Origin: JAPLJQ01 sp037143735
GTDB taxonomy: Bacteria; Desulfobacterota; Syntrophia; Syntrophales; UBA2185
Direction of reading: 5' to 3'
NCBI GenBank assembly: GCA_037143735.1
Contig: JBAWYD010000107.1
Coordinates: 1-7,588, forward strand
Length of the DNA stretch: 7,588 bases
Position numbers and translations under genes: made by a program. The notes under the pieces are model-generated. The model was given only the letters and a program-made list of their open reading frames with translations. It was not told the origin of the DNA and did no database searches. This document shows, piece after piece, positions 5,346 through 7,588 of the stretch (positions are counted from its first letter, which is position 1; each line of letters begins with the position of its first letter).

Positions 5346-7577
5346 ATGAAAAAAGTCCATTATCTCTATGCACTCAGTTTTGTATCCGCTTTTTTACTCT
5401 TCCAGATCGAGTTGATCATTGCCAAAATATTCCTGCCCAGGTTTGGCGGCAGCTATCTTGTCTGGGGCGCCTGCATCGTCTTCTTTCAGTTTGCCCTGCT
5501 TCTGGGATATTTGTACTCCCATGTTGTCATCAGGAAATTTGGGATGTACAGGTACAGATACCTGCATTCTATTCTGATTTTATTGCCGTTGCTTTTCTTT
5601 CCCGGCCGGTCGTTGCCGGAAATCGTCGCGCATGCCGGCATTCCCCTGGTGATTGACATTTTTTTTCAGTTGTCATTAACGATCGGGCTGGCCTTTTTTG
5701 TTCTCTCCACGATCAGCATTGTCACGCAAAGCTGGCTGGCGCACAGCGATTTGCCGGAGAGCCGCAATCCCTTCATGCTGTACGCTGTGTCGAATGTCGG
5801 ATCATTCATGGGACTCCTGAGCTATCCTTTCCTGTTTGAAGCGTACTTCGATCTGGACACCCAGGTTGCGATCTGGAGAATACTCTACTTCCTGTTTCTC
5901 CTGCTGTATCTTGTCTCGCTTCTGAAGATTGACTTTTCGGACACGGAAGTTCCCAGTTTGAAAATTTTTGATAAATCTGTATTTGTCAGAAAGCACAGGT
6001 TAACCGATGAGGCGGTAAGGCAGAAACTCTACTGGTTTCTCCTGTCCGCGGCGGGTTGCATCCTCTTTCTCTCCGTTACGAATGTCATTACTTATGAAAT
6101 TGCGCCCTGTCCGCTTCTCTGGATCATCCCGTTATGCATCTACCTGCTTTCTTTTGTGCTCACCTTTCGGGATAAGCCGCTTTATCCGGAATGGATAACA
6201 GAGAAATTTCATCTTGTGATGGGATTCAGTGTCCTGATTTTCTTTTTTGCCCAGGGGAGAATCCTTCCTGTTTCGCCTCAGGTTATCGCATTTATCTTGT
6301 CCCTTTTTGCCCTCTGCATGTTTTGTCAGCATGAACTCTACCAGAGCAGGCCGCAGGAAAAGAATGATCTGACGGGTTTTTATCTGATCGTTTCCCTCGG
6401 CGGCTTCGCGGGCAGCGTGATAGTGACCTGGCTCGCGCCGGGGTTGTTTACTTCGCCTCTTGAATTTCTCCTGGGCCTTTTCATCGTCGGATTGTCGTTG
6501 AGCTTGAAGCAGGGGCGTTCCATGATCGATTTTTACAATTTACGCTTGATTGCGTATGCTGTCATATTCGTGATCGCCTGGCCGCTTGTATTCAAGAAAT
6601 ACAACGTCCTCGGCATGACGATGATTTTATTGGCGTTCGGCTTTATTTTCAAGGAATTGAACAAAAAAAAGACGTCGCTCTGCATCTGTCTGCTGCTCGT
6701 CCTGGTTGTGGCGCCATTTGTTGAAGATTTCTGGAGCACGGACGGCAAGGTTATCCGTGCCTACAGGAATTACTATGGCATTTACAAAATAACCGCCGGC
6801 CCGCCCGTTCTCAAGCTGATGAACGGGACCACGCTGCATGGCGCCCAATACCTCACGGAAGATAATGCGAAAAGGGAGGAACCCCTGACCTACTATCATC
6901 GAAAGACTCCGGTGGGGAAGGTGCTGAGCAGTAGCCATTTCGCGACCAACAGGATTGGGGTTGTCGGTTTGGGCGTGGGCACGCTGAGCGCCTATGGAAA
7001 ACAGGGCGAAGAGATGGACTTTTTTGAACTGGACCCGGACATTGCTGTTTTCGTGAACATCTTTGATTATCTGCAGAATTCCCGCGCAAAACTGAACTTC
7101 TTTTTTGACGATGCGCGGCTTGCCTTACGGAAGATTCCCCGGGAGCATTACGACATATTGGTCATCGATGCCTTCAGCGGAGATTCTGTCCCCGTGCATC
7201 TTCTGACTACGGATGCGATCCTGGAATATAAGGTGCACATGAAAGACAAGGGACTTATTCTGTTCCATATCAGCAACAGATACCTTGACCTCGCGCCAGT
7301 TCTGTTCAGCAACGCCAGGGCTGTCAATGCCTTCGCGCTGGCTGACCGGAACGAGGCGCAGGGGCCTGTACTTTTGGCGTCAAAATGGATGGCTTTGACA
7401 TGGGATCGGCAAATCAATCAAGCGCTTGTTTCTCAACTGCAATGGAAAGAAAATGCTTCGGATCTGAAAATGGAGATGTTGAGGCCATGGACCGACAAGT
7501 ATTCCAATATACCTTCAGTCATCGAGCTGAATGCGTTTATTAATTCGACAAAAAACTTCACACCCTTTTCATGGTAG
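5346..7577 (+). CDS. Membrane-anchored spermidine synthase-like protein (fused MFS/spermidine synthase family)
   Basis: The 743-residue protein has an N-terminal membrane part of about 12-14 helices (residues 6 to 460) and a C-terminal Rossmann methyltransferase-like domain (about 470-690). The membrane part carries family marks: LPRFGGSYLVWGACIVFFQF at 30-49, and an R-N-P-F-M-L-Y...SN-VGS...L-SYP pattern at 140-161. The C-terminal domain has RNYYGIYKI (474-482), LMNGTTLHGAQ (491-501), LTYYH (514-518), the nucleotide loop GLGVGT (541-546), acidic E561 after strand 2 (FFELDPD), FFDDAR (586-591) and VIDAFSGDSVPVHLLT (606-621) with D608 at the position of the aminopropyltransferase catalytic aspartate. 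True spermidine synthases have GGGDG where this has GLGVG, and their Y-H-E substrate motif is absent, so polyamine synthesis is doubtful. An AdoMet-using membrane transferase is likelier. Well separated from the preceding gene, it is probably transcribed on its own. Confidence 0.87.
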   Translation: MKKVHYLYALSFVSAFLLFQIELIIAKIFLPRFGGSYLVWGACIVFFQFALLLGYLYSHVVIRKFGMYRYRYLHSILILLPLLFFPGRSLPEIVAHAGIPLVIDIFFQLSLTIGLAFFVLSTISIVTQSWLAHSDLPESRNPFMLYAVSNVGSFMGLLSYPFLFEAYFDLDTQVAIWRILYFLFLLLYLVSLLKIDFSDTEVPSLKIFDKSVFVRKHRLTDEAVRQKLYWFLLSAAGCILFLSVTNVITYEIAPCPLLWIIPLCIYLLSFVLTFRDKPLYPEWITEKFHLVMGFSVLIFFFAQGRILPVSPQVIAFILSLFALCMFCQHELYQSRPQEKNDLTGFYLIVSLGGFAGSVIVTWLAPGLFTSPLEFLLGLFIVGLSLSLKQGRSMIDFYNLRLIAYAVIFVIAWPLVFKKYNVLGMTMILLAFGFIFKELNKKKTSLCICLLLVLVVAPFVEDFWSTDGKVIRAYRNYYGIYKITAGPPVLKLMNGTTLHGAQYLTEDNAKREEPLTYYHRKTPVGKVLSSSHFATNRIGVVGLGVGTLSAYGKQGEEMDFFELDPDIAVFVNIFDYLQNSRAKLNFFFDDARLALRKIPREHYDILVIDAFSGDSVPVHLLTTDAILEYKVHMKDKGLILFHISNRYLDLAPVLFSNARAVNAFALADRNEAQGPVLLASKWMALTWDRQINQALVSQLQWKENASDLKMEMLRPWTDKYSNIPSVIELNAFINSTKNFTPFSW

Positions 7578-7588
7578 AGCCGCCCCCG

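Noticed and set aside
5096..5656. 186-codon open frame overlapping the leader and the SpeE-like gene
   Set aside because: It runs in another frame over conserved SpeE-like coding sequence, and its product has no recognisable fold, being rich in Cys, Arg and His.

Overview
The window is a single-strand (+) stretch of an envelope-glycan type locus from a Gram-negative-looking bacterium. It holds five complete protein-coding genes and, at the left edge, a probable fragment of a sixth. A Desulfobacterota/deltaproteobacterial or similar environmental source is a guess from protein style and moderate GC content; nothing in the window fixes the taxon. I see no rRNA, tRNA, CRISPR array, insertion sequence or phage gene.

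Layout: (1) 1-57, probable last 18 codons of an upstream gene, possibly a family-2 glycosyltransferase. (2) 114-1856, a polytopic GT-C glycosyltransferase of the PMT/ArnT (GT39-like) type with three C-terminal TPR repeats. (3) 1913-3439, a polytopic membrane protein of an uncharacterised GT-C-like family with a soluble C-terminal domain. (4) 3506-4261, a soluble family-2 glycosyltransferase of the dolichyl/polyprenyl-phosphate-sugar synthase type. (5) 4258-5025, a class I SAM-dependent methyltransferase whose start overlaps the previous stop as ATGA. (6) 5346-7577, a membrane-anchored spermidine-synthase-like protein ('fused MFS/spermidine synthase' family) preceded by a non-coding leader of about 320 bp with inverted repeats.

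How they may work together (inference): the cytoplasmic GT2 enzyme could load a sugar onto a polyprenyl phosphate. One or both GT-C membrane proteins could then use that lipid-linked sugar on the periplasmic face. The coupled methyltransferase could modify the sugar, lipid or a related intermediate. The TPR tail on the first GT-C enzyme recalls the layout of eukaryotic TMTC O-mannosyltransferases, so the acceptor might be a protein rather than a polysaccharide or lipid. The SpeE-like membrane protein is probably a separate transcription unit; its AdoMet-binding fold is visible, but its polyamine-specific glycine-loop residue is not conserved.

Base composition is uneven. Hand-counted 60-base blocks inside genes 2 and 3 fall as low as 35% G+C (541-600, 2701-2760), though 1981-2040 is about 52%. 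Blocks in the GT2, methyltransferase and SpeE-like genes give 55-60% (3541-3600, 4561-4620, 6421-6480). The change falls near the 3440-3505 intergenic gap, where a candidate promoter also lies.
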